A DNA stretch of 57,238 nucleotides from Candidatus Binatus sp. (GTDB lineage: Bacteria; Desulfobacterota; Binatia; Binatales; Binataceae): NCBI RefSeq assembly GCF_030646925.1, contig NZ_JAUSKL010000014.1:1-57238 (forward strand). Reading direction: 5' to 3'. A program made the position numbers and the translations under genes. Shown one piece after another: positions 18,387 to 27,905 of this stretch; the stretch's first letter is position 1, and each line of letters begins with the position of its first letter. The notes beneath the pieces are model-generated. The model worked only from the letters and a program-made list of their open reading frames with translations. It did no database searches and was not told the DNA's origin.

Positions 18387-20522
18387 ATGAGCAGCAACCG
18401 ACCAAGTGTGCGCGCGATTCTCGACCGGACTAAGCAAGCCGGCCGGACTTCTCTCCACGCCGCCGAGTGCGCCGAACTCTGCCGCGCCTATGACATATCG
18501 ATACCGTCCCAGGCGCTGGCATCGTCGGCGAGCCAGGCGGTGAAATTTGCCGGCGAAATTGGATACCCGCTGGCAATGAAGATCGCCTCGCCCGACATTT
18601 TGCACAAGACTGAAGCCAACGGAATCATCCTGAACGTGATCGACTCGGCCGAAGTCGAGACTGCATTTCGTCATCTGCTGGCGCGCGCGAAAGCTTACAA
18701 TGCGGACGCCCGAATCGACGGCGTTCTAATTCAGAAGATGGCTGTTCCGGGTGTCGAATTGATCGTCGGCGCATCGACCGATCCGAGCTTCGGCAAGGTC
18801 GTGGCAGTCGGGGTCGGCGGAGTCATGGTCGAGGTGCTGAACGACATCACGTTTCATCTCGCGCCTGTCAGTGTGGACGAGGCGCGCGCGATGGTCGCTG
18901 CGATTCGCAGCCAGCAATTTCTGAATGGCGTGCGAGGCGGCCAGGCGGTCAATCGCGAGGCGCTCGCCTCGCTTATTTGCGCCGTGTCGCGGCTGGTCGA
19001 TGACTTTCCGGAGATAGCAGAAATCGATCTGAATCCCGTATTCGCATCCCCCGATGGAGCAGTGGCCGCTGACGTGCGGATCGTGCTGGACTTCGAGCCT
19101 CCACCAGAACGCTTTCGTCCGTCGCGCGACCAAATTCTAATAGCGATGAATCGCATAATGCGGCCCGAGTCGGTAGCGATCATCGGCGCGTCAGCCGAGG
19201 ACGGCAAAATCGGAAATTCGGTCCTGAAGAACCTGATCAACGGCGGCTACCGGGGTCGTATCGTGCCGATTCACCCGAGCCTCGACTCGGTGCTAGGCCT
19301 CAAAGCGTATCGCAGCCTGCTCGACGTTCCGGACCCGGTGGACGTCGCGGTATTCGCGATTCCGGCGCGGCTGGTCGCGCAGGTACTGCACGATTGTGGC
19401 GCCCGGAAGGTCGCAGGCGCGGTGTTGATTCCCTCAGGCTTCGCGGAGACCGGCAACGTTGACCTGCAGAACGAAGTGCTCGCGGTCGCGCGCCAGCATG
19501 ACATTCGACTGATGGGGCCGAACATCTACGGCTTCTACTATACGCCGCAAAATCTGTGCGCCACCTTCTGCACTCCCTACGACGTCAAAGGAAAGGTTGC
19601 GCTATCGTCGCAGAGCGGAGGAGTCGGCATGGCAATCCTCGGCTTCAGCCGTTCGACGAAGATGGGTGTTTCCGCAATCGTCGGTCTCGGCAACAAGGCT
19701 GACATCGATGAAGACGATTTGCTGACTTTCTTTGAAGAAGACCCCGACACCCAAGTGATCGCCATGCACGTCGAAGACCTGAAGGATGGACGATCTTTTG
19801 CCGAAGTGGCGAAAAGAGTGTCGGCGCGCAAGCCGGTTATCATGCTCAAAGCTGGGCGAACTGCCGCCGGTGCGCGCGCGGCCCGCTCTCATACCGCGGC
19901 GCTGGCCGGCAATGATCGAATCTACGATGACGTGTTGCGCCATTGCGGAGTGGTGCGCGCATACAGTCTGAACGACATGCTCGAATTCGCACGATGCCTG
20001 CCGATGATACCCACGCCGCGCGGCGAGAACGTGCTCATTATTACGGGTGCCGGAGGTTCCGGCGTGCTGCTCGCGGATGCTTGTGTCGAATTTGGATTGA
20101 AGCTGATGACGATGCCGCCGGATCTCGATCAGGCGTTTCGCAAATTCATTCCGCCCTTCGGCGCGGCGGGCAATCCAGTCGACATCACCGGTGGAGAACC
20201 ACCTACGACCTATCAAAATACGATCCAACTGGGCCTGCAGGATTCCCGCGTTCATTCGCTCGTGCTCGGCTACTGGCACACGATCATCACGCCGCCGTTG
20301 GTTTTTGCGAAGCTGACGGCTGAAGTCGTGGAGGCGGAGCGGCGCAAGGGCAATCACAAGCCGATCGTTGCTTCGCTGGTCGGCGACGTCGAGGTCGAAG
20401 AAGCGTGCGCGTATCTATTCGATCGGCAAATTCCGGCCTATCCCTACACGACCGAGAAACCGGTCGCCGTCCTAGGCGCCAAGTACCGATGGGCGCGTAA
20501 CAATGGGCTGCTTGCCAACTGA
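18387..20522 (+). CDS. ADP-forming acyl-CoA synthetase (acetyl-CoA synthetase type, fused alpha/beta)
   Basis: The ATG at 18387 is preferred over an in-frame GTG at 18372 because AAAGGA lies eight bases before it. The 711-aa product is ordered ATP-grasp first (about 15-235: GYPLAMKIASPDILHKTEANG, shown here to its first residues, and EIDLNPVFA), then CoA-binding Rossmann domain (PESVAIIGASAEDGKIGNSV), then succinyl-CoA-ligase-like domains (LSSQSGGVGMAILGF; LIITGAGGSGVLLADA). The phosphohistidine site is RSHTAALAG near residue 500. Family enzymes interconvert acyl-CoA plus ADP and phosphate with acid plus ATP. It would link the acyl-CoA pathway here to ATP. It lies alone, convergent with the amidohydrolase. 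Confidence 0.9.
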   Translation: MSSNRPSVRAILDRTKQAGRTSLHAAECAELCRAYDISIPSQALASSASQAVKFAGEIGYPLAMKIASPDILHKTEANGIILNVIDSAEVETAFRHLLARAKAYNADARIDGVLIQKMAVPGVELIVGASTDPSFGKVVAVGVGGVMVEVLNDITFHLAPVSVDEARAMVAAIRSQQFLNGVRGGQAVNREALASLICAVSRLVDDFPEIAEIDLNPVFASPDGAVAADVRIVLDFEPPPERFRPSRDQILIAMNRIMRPESVAIIGASAEDGKIGNSVLKNLINGGYRGRIVPIHPSLDSVLGLKAYRSLLDVPDPVDVAVFAIPARLVAQVLHDCGARKVAGAVLIPSGFAETGNVDLQNEVLAVARQHDIRLMGPNIYGFYYTPQNLCATFCTPYDVKGKVALSSQSGGVGMAILGFSRSTKMGVSAIVGLGNKADIDEDDLLTFFEEDPDTQVIAMHVEDLKDGRSFAEVAKRVSARKPVIMLKAGRTAAGARAARSHTAALAGNDRIYDDVLRHCGVVRAYSLNDMLEFARCLPMIPTPRGENVLIITGAGGSGVLLADACVEFGLKLMTMPPDLDQAFRKFIPPFGAAGNPVDITGGEPPTTYQNTIQLGLQDSRVHSLVLGYWHTIITPPLVFAKLTAEVVEAERRKGNHKPIVASLVGDVEVEEACAYLFDRQIPAYPYTTEKPVAVLGAKYRWARNNGLLAN

Positions 20523-20559
20523 CCATCCGCACCACTTGTGGCGGCAGTGACGCGAAGTA

Positions 20560-21735
20560 TCAGATCGATAGGTTGTAGACCCGCCGCACGTTGTCGCCGA
20601 GCACGTCGCGCCGCCGCTGCGGATCGCTAATCTTGTTCCCAAACTCCTCGAGCTCCTTGATATAATTTCCGGTGTGATCGGGATGTGGAAAATCGGTCGC
20701 CCAGAAGAAGCGATCGCTGCCGCAGAGATCGACCATCGCGGGCAATGATTTTTCGTCGGGATCGGCGGAGACCCAGACGTTGCGGCGAAAGTAGAAACTG
20801 GGCTTCTCCTTGAGCGGCACCCCGCGTCCCATCACGCTGTCGTAAACCGCATCCATCCGATCGAGCCAGTACTGCACCCAGCCGGCGCCGACTTCGAGAA
20901 TCACGATCTTGAGCTTGGGGAACTTGTCGAAGGTACCATACGCCATGAAACTCGCGAGCGCATGGCGAATCGCGTCGGACGCGGTCACGTTGAGGAACCA
21001 GGTCTGCTTCCGTACGTATTCTTTGTCGTAGCGGCCCGGCCAGCACCACTGTGGTTCGAGCGAAACGTGGATGCCGAGCGGCACGTCCAGCTCTTGCGCC
21101 TTGGCGAAGAGGACATCGTGATCGTTGTGGCCGTGGGGCTTCCGGCTCGTGGTGAACTGCACCACCCATCCGCCTTTGTGGCCGGCCTTAACCGCGCGTT
21201 CGAGTTCGGCGGCAGCGGCAACAGGATCGCTCAGCGACAGATGCGCCACGGGAATCAGTCGGCCGCCGCTATCTGCGGACCAGTCGGTGACCCAGCGGTT
21301 ATACGCCCGGCACATCGCCTGCGAGTATTCGACATCGTCGGTGTCGGTTTCCCAGGTTAGATCGAGGCTGGGATAGATGATTGCGGCGTCCAGTCCCTCT
21401 TTGTCGAGTCGGGTGATACGGTCCTTGGCGTCGCACGCCCCCAGCGGGACCTTCTCGCCGTATTTGATCCGGCGATCGAAATTTCCGGAATTGCGAGTGA
21501 CCTGGCCCATCTGCGCGACGCCGCCGAAGTTTCCGCCCCGATTTACCCGCGACGGCACACCATTGACTTCCAGGTACTCGAGTCCTTCGTCGTCTTCTTT
21601 CATCCGGATCGCGTTGGCTCGGTATTTGGCCTCGCAGTATTGCTCCCAGCATTTGGCCGATTCCAGGATGTGGCCGTCGGCGTCCACTGCGCCCGGATAT
21701 TTCAGCTTGTGGATCTTCTCTTCGGTCTGCGCCAT
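20560..21735 (-). CDS. Amidohydrolase family 2
   Basis: The start is placed at ATG 21735 (391 aa), about 14 bases after a GAGG; the open frame extends to 21954 but the added residues do not look like the family. The metal site is built from DADGHILES at the N-terminus, the His of LGIHVSLEPQW near residue 224, and Asp in FWATDFPHPDHTG near residue 345. VILEVGAGWVQYWLDRMD and DNVRRVYNL are typical of the ACMSD-like amidohydrolase-2 group. It is divergent from the luciferase-like oxidoreductase, with a shared upstream region of 142 bp. Hydrolysis or decarboxylation of a ring or acid intermediate is an inference from family only. Confidence 0.85.
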   Translation of the reverse strand: MAQTEEKIHKLKYPGAVDADGHILESAKCWEQYCEAKYRANAIRMKEDDEGLEYLEVNGVPSRVNRGGNFGGVAQMGQVTRNSGNFDRRIKYGEKVPLGACDAKDRITRLDKEGLDAAIIYPSLDLTWETDTDDVEYSQAMCRAYNRWVTDWSADSGGRLIPVAHLSLSDPVAAAAELERAVKAGHKGGWVVQFTTSRKPHGHNDHDVLFAKAQELDVPLGIHVSLEPQWCWPGRYDKEYVRKQTWFLNVTASDAIRHALASFMAYGTFDKFPKLKIVILEVGAGWVQYWLDRMDAVYDSVMGRGVPLKEKPSFYFRRNVWVSADPDEKSLPAMVDLCGSDRFFWATDFPHPDHTGNYIKELEEFGNKISDPQRRRDVLGDNVRRVYNLSI

Positions 21736-21877
21736 TTTATGTTGCCTCGATTCAATTTGTGAATTTAGGTAATCGGGCCAGCACACGTCCTCTCTTATCA
21801 AAGAATTCTCGCGAAGTCGCACTTGACATTGAACCCGAGCAAAGGGATCAAGTAAATTCCGCAGAGGAGGGCAATCA

Positions 21878-22939
21878 ATGGAATTCGGAATTTCGTATCC
21901 AGCTCGACCAGACGCGTGGAAAGATCTCGTGGTCGCCGAGGAAAACGGCTTCACGCACGCCTGGTTCTATGACTCGCAGATGCTCTATAGCGACGTCTAC
22001 GTCTGTATGGCGATGGCGGCGGAACGTACCAAGCGGATCAAGCTCGCGACCGGCGTCGCGATTCCGTCAAATCGCATCGAGCCGGTGACGGCGCATTCAA
22101 TCGCTACCATCAACCTGCTCGCGCCCGGGCGGACAATTCTTGGCGTCGGCACGGGCTTCACCGGGCGCAACACGATGGGATTGCCGCCGGTGCCGCTAGA
22201 ACGGCTGCGGTCCTATGTCGAGACGGTGCGTAAACTCCTGCGCGGCGAGGAGGTGCTCTATCGCGAAGGCAAACGTGAGCGCTGGATTCGCTTCCTGCAT
22301 CAGGACCACGGCTACATCAATTTGAAGGACCCGATTCCCATTCACATCGCTGCTGACGGCGAGAAGGCCTTGGAGCTGGCAGGAGAGATCGGCGACGGAT
22401 GGATGACCGTGATGGCGGACGCAGCGCGTTTTCGGCACAAGTTCGACGCCGTGAAAAAGGGCGCCGCACGTGCTGGACGATCGGTCGCGAAGTTGCCGAC
22501 GACGATGCTCACCACCGGATGTGTCTTGCGCGATGGCGAATCGATCACCTCGCCCCGCGTGATCGGACGCGTTGGCCCGGTCGCTATCGTGATGATGCAC
22601 TCGCTGTGGGAGCAATCCGCGGTCAGTGCCGGTTTGCAGGGGCCGCTGCTCAAGTTGTGGGAACGCTATCGCGACGACTACGTGGCCAACATGAAGACGC
22701 CCGCCGATCGACGCTATCTCGAGATACACGAAGGGCACCTCATCTATATGCGGCCGGGCGAAGAAAAGTTCATCGACGAGAATCTCGTGGGGATGACCCT
22801 GACCGGGCGCGGCGAGGACATCATAGCGCGACTGAAATCGCTGGAAGCCGAAGGGCTAAAACAGATCGCAATTCAGGTGGTGAACGATGGGCGCGAGATG
22901 ATCGAGGAATTCGGCCGCGAGGTAATCGCGAAGTACTAG
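21878..22939 (+). CDS. LLM-class (luciferase-like) F420/flavin-dependent oxidoreductase
   Basis: The 353-aa protein is a bacterial luciferase-like TIM-barrel oxidoreductase. The start has AGAGGAGGG eight bases upstream. Landmarks are EFGISYPARPDAWKDLVVAE at the N-terminus, NGFTHAWFYDSQ, ATGVAIPSNRIEPVTAHSIA, LGVGTGFTGRNTMGLPP and PIPIHIAADGEKALELAGEI, which are those of the methylenetetrahydromethanopterin-reductase-like branch. Such enzymes use F420 or reduced FMN to reduce or oxygenate diverse substrates. Cofactor use cannot be fixed from sequence alone. It shares a divergent control region with the amidohydrolase gene. Confidence 0.88.
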   Translation: MEFGISYPARPDAWKDLVVAEENGFTHAWFYDSQMLYSDVYVCMAMAAERTKRIKLATGVAIPSNRIEPVTAHSIATINLLAPGRTILGVGTGFTGRNTMGLPPVPLERLRSYVETVRKLLRGEEVLYREGKRERWIRFLHQDHGYINLKDPIPIHIAADGEKALELAGEIGDGWMTVMADAARFRHKFDAVKKGAARAGRSVAKLPTTMLTTGCVLRDGESITSPRVIGRVGPVAIVMMHSLWEQSAVSAGLQGPLLKLWERYRDDYVANMKTPADRRYLEIHEGHLIYMRPGEEKFIDENLVGMTLTGRGEDIIARLKSLEAEGLKQIAIQVVNDGREMIEEFGREVIAKY

Positions 22940-23176
22940 CCATCGCCATGCGTGACTATTTCAGAAAGTCTGCCGTCTTTCCTCCCAATACCCTGGTCCT
23001 CAGTGCCGCAACTTCTCAAAAGCCCGATTAAGAAAGTCCGACGAACACACCGATTCGCAGCGAGTCGATTGATCTACGCAGACCTCTCTGTGGATTAAAG
23101 TCTGTCGTCTCAGCAGCGCTACAGCTTCGTATAGGAATTTGAGACGATTTCGTAACCGGAAGAGGGATGAACGACG

Positions 23177-24316
23177 ATGAGCAACGATATCCAACCCTTT
23201 CGCATCGCGGCGACGGACGCCCAACTCGATGATCTGAAGCTCCGATTGCGTCACACGCGCTGGCCTGAGCGTGAGTGCGTCGATGACTGGTCGCAAGGAA
23301 TGCCGCTCGCCTACGCGCAAGAGGTCGTCGCGTATTGGCTCGAGAGATACGACTGGCGGGCGCGAGAGGCAGGTCTCAACCGCTTCGCACAGTTCAAGAC
23401 CACCATTGACGAGCTTGGAATACACTTTATCCACGTTCGTTCGCCACACGCTGACGCGCTCCCGCTGGTGATCACGCACGGATGGCCGGGATCGATAGTC
23501 GAGTTCCACAAGGTAATCGAGCCGCTCACCAATCCGACCGCTCATGGTGGCGATGCCGCCGACGCTTTTCACGTCGTCTGCCCTTCGCTTCCTGGTTTCG
23601 GATTCTCGGACAAGCCCACGCGCAACGGCTGGAGTGTGCAGCGTATAGCGCGAGCCTGGGCGGAACTGATGCCGCGGCTTGGCTACAAACGCTACGCGGC
23701 TCAGGGCGGCGATTGGGGCTCGATGGTTACGACCGCTATCGGAATCCAGGACCCTGGCAACTGCGTCGGCATTCACCTGAATATGCCGATCGCATTGCCC
23801 GATCCGGCGACCATGAATGATCTCACCGAAAATGAGAAGTCGGCCATCGCCGGGATGCAGCATTACAACGACTGGGATTCGGGCTACTCGAAACAGCAGA
23901 GTACACGGCCGCAAACGGTCGGATACGGGCTCACCGATTCGCCGGCCGGGCAACTTACCTGGATACTGGAAAAGTTCTGGTCGTGGACCGACTGCGACGG
24001 CCATCCGGAGAACGTGCTGACGCGCGACGAATTGCTCGACAACGCGATGCTGTACTGGCTGCCTGCAACGGCCGCGTCTTCCGCTCGCCTTTATTGGGAG
24101 AGTTTTCGCGTTCCGATGACGGATCCGGTGACAGTGCCGGTGGGATGCTCAATTTTTCCCAAAGAGATATTCCGCACGTCCAGGCGATGGGCCGAGAAGA
24201 GATTCGCTAACCTCGTATTCTTCAAGGAGCTCACCAAGGGTGGCCACTTCGCGGCATTCGAGCAGCCCGAGACATTCATCCAAGAGGTGCGCGATTGCTT
24301 CAGGCTGATGCGATGA
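23177..24316 (+). CDS. Epoxide hydrolase (alpha/beta hydrolase, EHN domain)
   Basis: The 379-aa protein has the epoxide-hydrolase N-terminal (EHN) domain in residues about 5-110 (IQPFRIAATDAQLDDLKLRL, RWPE, DWSQGMPLAY) followed by the alpha/beta hydrolase fold. The oxyanion loop is HGWPGS near residue 101, the nucleophile Asp is in QGGDWGSMV near 177, and the catalytic His is in KGGHFAAFEQPE near 356. It would open an epoxide to a vicinal diol in the cytosol. AGAGGG lies upstream of the ATG. It is convergent with the GcvT-like gene, leaving only 18 bases between the stops. Confidence 0.9.
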   Translation: MSNDIQPFRIAATDAQLDDLKLRLRHTRWPERECVDDWSQGMPLAYAQEVVAYWLERYDWRAREAGLNRFAQFKTTIDELGIHFIHVRSPHADALPLVITHGWPGSIVEFHKVIEPLTNPTAHGGDAADAFHVVCPSLPGFGFSDKPTRNGWSVQRIARAWAELMPRLGYKRYAAQGGDWGSMVTTAIGIQDPGNCVGIHLNMPIALPDPATMNDLTENEKSAIAGMQHYNDWDSGYSKQQSTRPQTVGYGLTDSPAGQLTWILEKFWSWTDCDGHPENVLTRDELLDNAMLYWLPATAASSARLYWESFRVPMTDPVTVPVGCSIFPKEIFRTSRRWAEKRFANLVFFKELTKGGHFAAFEQPETFIQEVRDCFRLMR

Positions 24317-24334
24317 TAATCAGCCCGGATGCGC

Positions 24335-25510
24335 TCACTTCATGGTGGTGACGTCGAGGTTGCTGTTCCGTCCTTCGGTCAGGTACGGGAAGCGCGCGAC
24401 CGTTGTGCGGACGTTCTTGATCTTGCCGCCGTGGTCGCCCCACTGAACGATTACTTCGGTTCCGATCTTCGAAGCGTCCACGTCGACGCAGCCCATCGAT
24501 AGCACTTCACGGAAGTAGTAGCTGTAGTTCGTACCGGACGCTATGCCGACTGGCCGGCCCTCTTTCAGGATGTAATCGGCGTGCGCCTGCGGCCACACGT
24601 TCGGCGCGTAAGGAAGATCGAGAGTCTTGTATTCCTCGCCGGGACGGAGCAACGAGGCGTAAATGTCGATCACGTCTTCAGGATTCCAGCGCAGCGTGAC
24701 CACGGTTCGCTTCGGATGGGCAACTTCGGCCTCGAGCGCGGCACGACCGACGAAGTCGTGATCGAACCGGCACATGCGGTGCCAGCCGACCTCGACGGGA
24801 GTGCGATAGCGCGCGCGCAAGTTGGCGGGATCGACGCTGCCCGAGATCTTGAAGAACTGGCCGATGAACGCCCTCGCCATTTCATCGGGCATGCCTGGGA
24901 CGGGAATGAAGGTCCAGGTGATCTGGGGAAAACCGCCTTCGACGTGATTCACCAGATATGTTCCCCAGCCCAACCGCTCGATGCCGAACTCGCTGCCTGC
25001 GCGGTATACCGCGTCGTAGATCTTCGGGCCGTCTTCGATGGGACCGTGCAGCTCGTATGCGAGGTTGCCGCTCATGCCGATACGCGCGACCTCGACCTTC
25101 GTGCCGTCGATGCGGCTTTGCCGGAAGCGTAGAAAGCCGATGTCCCTGAGGCTCTCGCCCGTCACCTTCTCGAGCGTCTTCAGCGACGTTGGTCCGGCGA
25201 TCTGGAACAGATAGTCGTTGCGCCTCTGCGCTTCGACCCTATAGGAGGTTCCGGCGAGTCTCTGGAGCGGCCAAGGCGGCGCTGCGAAGAGCTCGAACTC
25301 GTCTTCGGCTTTGCGTTCAGTGATGCCGTGGCAACCGATCAGGCCGTCCTCGTTGCACATAACGGCGTGCTTCATGCTGCCGACGGGGAACTTGGCGAAG
25401 CTGTTGATGCAGAGGCTCTCGAGAAATCTCTCAGCATCGGGTCCCTTCAGAGAGAGTGGTCCGGTGCCGGACAGACCTGCGTGGATATAGCATCCCGTCT
25501 TCCAGGACAT
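24335..25510 (-). CDS. LigM/GcvT-type aminomethyltransferase-family O-demethylase, 5' end broken
   Basis: The 391-aa frame resembles tetrahydrofolate-dependent demethylases of the LigM/DesA (GcvT-fold) family: RFDHDFVGRAALEAEV, IYASLL, KTLDLPYAPN, GTNYSYYFREVLSMGCVDVD. Such enzymes pass an O-methyl group to tetrahydrofolate. The N-terminus is damaged: five codons before the ATG at 25510 a TAG stands at 25523-25525 where a Trp is expected (QFSG-stop-KAESMSWK), and the same frame upstream reads LYQAIESAGVPSVRAWQFSG from a GTG at 25588. A better ATG at 25640 (MTDSTFTAPVAMPFYKD) is in a different frame. So a nonsense codon and a frameshift separate the natural start from the body. The shortened form may still be made from 25510. 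Confidence 0.8.
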   Translation of the reverse strand: MSWKTGCYIHAGLSGTGPLSLKGPDAERFLESLCINSFAKFPVGSMKHAVMCNEDGLIGCHGITERKAEDEFELFAAPPWPLQRLAGTSYRVEAQRRNDYLFQIAGPTSLKTLEKVTGESLRDIGFLRFRQSRIDGTKVEVARIGMSGNLAYELHGPIEDGPKIYDAVYRAGSEFGIERLGWGTYLVNHVEGGFPQITWTFIPVPGMPDEMARAFIGQFFKISGSVDPANLRARYRTPVEVGWHRMCRFDHDFVGRAALEAEVAHPKRTVVTLRWNPEDVIDIYASLLRPGEEYKTLDLPYAPNVWPQAHADYILKEGRPVGIASGTNYSYYFREVLSMGCVDVDASKIGTEVIVQWGDHGGKIKNVRTTVARFPYLTEGRNSNLDVTTMK

Positions 25511-25640
25511 GCTCTCGGCCTTCTAGCCGCTGAACTGCCATGCCCGAACCGATGGGACGCCGGCGGATTCGATCGCTTGATAGAGCACGGTCCTTGTAGA
25601 AGGGCATTGCCACGGGTGCGGTGAACGTCGAGTCCGTCAT

Positions 25641-26119
25641 GGTTATTCCCCTGCTGAGCGGACCGCCTAGCCAGTGGTTCGCCTTCGCTTCAATGTCGTC
25701 GCCGTCGCGCCTCATGATGCCGATTATGCGCGTGGATTCGACGATCGTGCTTCTGGATTCAGCTGACCGATCGTCTAATACAGAGGTCCAACCAATTGCG
25801 TCAACAGACGGCGGCAACGTTAGAACGCGGCCTGTGAGTCAATTGGGTGGATTGCCGACGTATTATTCCTCGAGGATGTCGGCGCTACCTAGCGCGAGGA
25901 GAAGAGGCTTCTTCTGGAAATGTTACGCGACACCGCTCCGGTCACAAGGGCCGGTCTGCGTGTCCATTTGCTAAAACCGGCTGACATCCGGGCGCAATGA
26001 CGACTATCTCGGGAAGCGCGACGGGCGTGAACTGCTCCACGTATACCCTCTCCGGTGCGGGAATCGAGTCGCGGTCTGTTATGGTCAATGACTACGGCAA
26101 ACGCACAAGGAGCAAGGAA
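25641..26119. other. 479-bp region without a supported gene
   Basis: The region lies between the damaged demethylase gene start and the SDR gene on the other strand. I see no family-like frame in it. It should contain the divergent promoters of both genes. The SDR frame is open back to 25997, but those residues are not SDR-like and the ribosome site argues for 26120. Confidence 0.5.
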
Positions 26120-26896
26120 ATGGCAGGTCGAGTTTCAGGCAAAGTGGCGCTAATCACGGGCGGCGGTTCCGGCATTGGCCGGGCTACCGCGATCGTGTTC
26201 GGACGTGAAGGGGCGAAAGTCGCGATCGCCGACTACAATCGCGATGGCGGCGAGCAGACGGTCAAAATGATCAAGGATGCGGGCGGCGAGGCGCTATTCA
26301 TCGAAGCCAATGTCGCGGTCGCCAGGCAGGTCGAAGCGATGGTCGCCAAGACCGTCGAGACTTACGGGCGGCTCGACTGCGCCTTCAACAACGCCGGCAT
26401 CGAGGGCGAGATGGGACGCGGCGGATCGAACAACATCGCTGATTGCAGCGAGGAAAATTGGGCGCGGATCATGGCGGTAAACCTGACCGGGGTATTTCTG
26501 TGCATGAAGTATGAGATACCGCAGATGCTCAAACACGGCGCCGGCAGTATCGTCAATACTGCATCCGCGGCGGGCCTGATCGGCCTGCCTGGCGGGACAG
26601 CATATGTAGCCAGCAAGCATGGCGTGGCAGGGCTCACGAAATCGGCGGCGCTCGAATACGCCAAGTCCGGCATCCGAATCAACGCCGTATGCCCAGGGTT
26701 CATCCGCACCGCGATGGTGGAGCGCACGATCGACGGCGGCGCGATTAGCGAAGAGGCGATGATCGCCGCCGAACCCATCGGGCGAATCGGGAAGCCAGAA
26801 GAGATCGCCAGCGTCGTGTTGTTTCTGTGCTCCGATGACGCCTCGTTCGTGACAGGACTACCGATGCCGGTGGACGGCGGCTACGTCGCTCAATAG
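26120..26896 (+). CDS. Short-chain dehydrogenase/reductase
   Basis: The start is ATG 26120, preceded by AAGGAGCAAGGAA; the longer open frame would add 41 residues of no SDR character. The 258-aa product is a complete classical SDR: VALITGGGSGIGRATAIVFG for the NAD(P) loop, NNAG near residue 92, catalytic Ser in IVNTASAAGL, Y-x3-K in AYVASKHGV near 161, and the C-terminal FVTGLPMPVDGGYVAQ. It is the only intact SDR of three in the window and shows what the other two have lost. Substrate unknown; a 3-hydroxyacyl or alcohol oxidation in the local acyl-CoA pathway is possible. Confidence 0.92.
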   Translation: MAGRVSGKVALITGGGSGIGRATAIVFGREGAKVAIADYNRDGGEQTVKMIKDAGGEALFIEANVAVARQVEAMVAKTVETYGRLDCAFNNAGIEGEMGRGGSNNIADCSEENWARIMAVNLTGVFLCMKYEIPQMLKHGAGSIVNTASAAGLIGLPGGTAYVASKHGVAGLTKSAALEYAKSGIRINAVCPGFIRTAMVERTIDGGAISEEAMIAAEPIGRIGKPEEIASVVLFLCSDDASFVTGLPMPVDGGYVAQ

Positions 26897-26952
26897 GGAC
26901 ACAGGAAGTCGAGCGAATCTGATTTCCGCCAATCGGATCTGTTGATTGAACG

Positions 26953-27393
26953 ATGCTCGAGATTTTGGTCATTTCGGGAAGCTTGAGCCGGAGTTCATCC
27001 AACACCGCATTGCTACGCGCAGCATCCCGCATCGGACGCGAGCTGACCGCAATCGAAGTGTACGAAAGCATGGCCGAGCTTCCTCTGTTCAACGTCGATC
27101 TGGACATTGACCCGGCACCTGATGCAGTGACGTATTTCCGCGCTCGCCTATCCAGCAGCGATGGCGTTTTGATTTCGAGTCCCGAGTATGCGCACGGAAT
27201 TTCGGGCGTGCTGAAGAACGCCCTGGATTGGACGGTTTCGAGCGGAGATTTCTACGAAAAGCCTGTGGCCGTATTCTACGCTTCGCCGCGGGCATCGCTT
27301 GCGCAAGCGTCTCTGATCGAAATCCTGAAGACCATGGGGGCAAGGATTGTGGAAGGTCGGGCTCGGGTATGGAGTTGCTCGAAGGGGTTTTAG
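26953..27393 (+). CDS. NADPH-dependent FMN reductase, C-terminally truncated
   Basis: The 146-aa frame matches the flavodoxin-like FMN reductase family: LEILVISGSLSRSSSNTALL at the N-terminus (phosphate loop), SSDGVLISSPEYAHGISGVL and KNALDWTVSS. Family members are about 175-190 residues. Similarity ends near ILKTMGARIVE and the last 14 residues (RARVWSCSKGF end) look foreign, so the 3' part is probably lost at about 27355. It directly precedes phage-terminase remnant DNA, which marks the left edge of the accessory region. Such reductases can supply reduced flavin to monooxygenases such as the one at 8111, but no link is shown. Confidence 0.7.
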   Translation: MLEILVISGSLSRSSSNTALLRAASRIGRELTAIEVYESMAELPLFNVDLDIDPAPDAVTYFRARLSSSDGVLISSPEYAHGISGVLKNALDWTVSSGDFYEKPVAVFYASPRASLAQASLIEILKTMGARIVEGRARVWSCSKGF

Positions 27394-27439
27394 GCCCGCC
27401 GCGAGAGCCTTCGGGCAATTAAAGTTTTTGAAATTTGAC

Positions 27440-27804
27440 GTCTTCCGTGGACAACGGTTGACGGTGAGAAGCCGGTCGAGGATGCAATACGGCGCTATCC
27501 CGGACGCGTCCACGGCGTGATCTTCACTCCGCAGTCGAAGCTGACGGTCGCGAGTCTCGGCAAAGCGCGGTTCGAGGATCGCCGAGTTCGCATTCCGGCC
27601 GGCGACTTGGCTCTCCGCGGAGATCTGCACAAGCCCAAGAAGGTGGTTGGACCGACCGGAATCCCGCGACTCATCGCGGAGAGCGACGGCGCCGGCCACG
27701 CAGACCGCTTCTGGGCGGCGATGCTCGGTATCGCCGCCGCCGATCCGGGCAAGTATCCCGAACCCGAAATTTTCATACCCAACGACGATAACGACTACGG
27801 GTAG
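27440..27804 (+). pseudogene. C-terminal remnant of a phage terminase large subunit
   Basis: The frame reads EKPVEDAIRRYPGRVHGVIF, then TPQSKLTVASLGKARFED, RRVRIPAGDLALRGDLHKPK and GHADRFWAAMLGIAAA. This is the nuclease-domain end of Mu gp28/terminase-like proteins, in which the acidic cluster and HADRFWA-type helix are conserved. The ATPase half is missing and no proper start exists; the open frame with ATG begins only at about 27517. It ends DNDNDYG-like acidic and is followed by the ParB-methyltransferase gene, so it is probably a relic of a phage or transposable-phage module. Confidence 0.6.
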
Positions 27805-27905
27805 TAGACGACGCCCCAAGGCAAACGCGTCGATGCGGATCCTGCCGTTAATGGCCGTTCCGGTCGAACGAATGGATTGGATCGGAGATGAGGAGGGAGG
27901 AGACG

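Noticed and set aside
19602-20357. 251-codon minus-strand frame inside the acyl-CoA synthetase
   Set aside because: The plus-strand gene is a complete, well-recognised enzyme; the antisense frame is Arg/His-rich and matches no family.
20627-21169. 180-codon minus-strand frame overlapping the amidohydrolase
   Set aside because: It is a shifted frame of the amidohydrolase gene with Arg/Gly-rich composition and no independent signals.
25523-25525. Pyrrolysine insertion at the amber codon of the demethylase gene
   Set aside because: GcvT-type demethylases are not known to use pyrrolysine, the position fits a Trp codon with one change, and a frameshift lies close by. Simple mutation is more likely.
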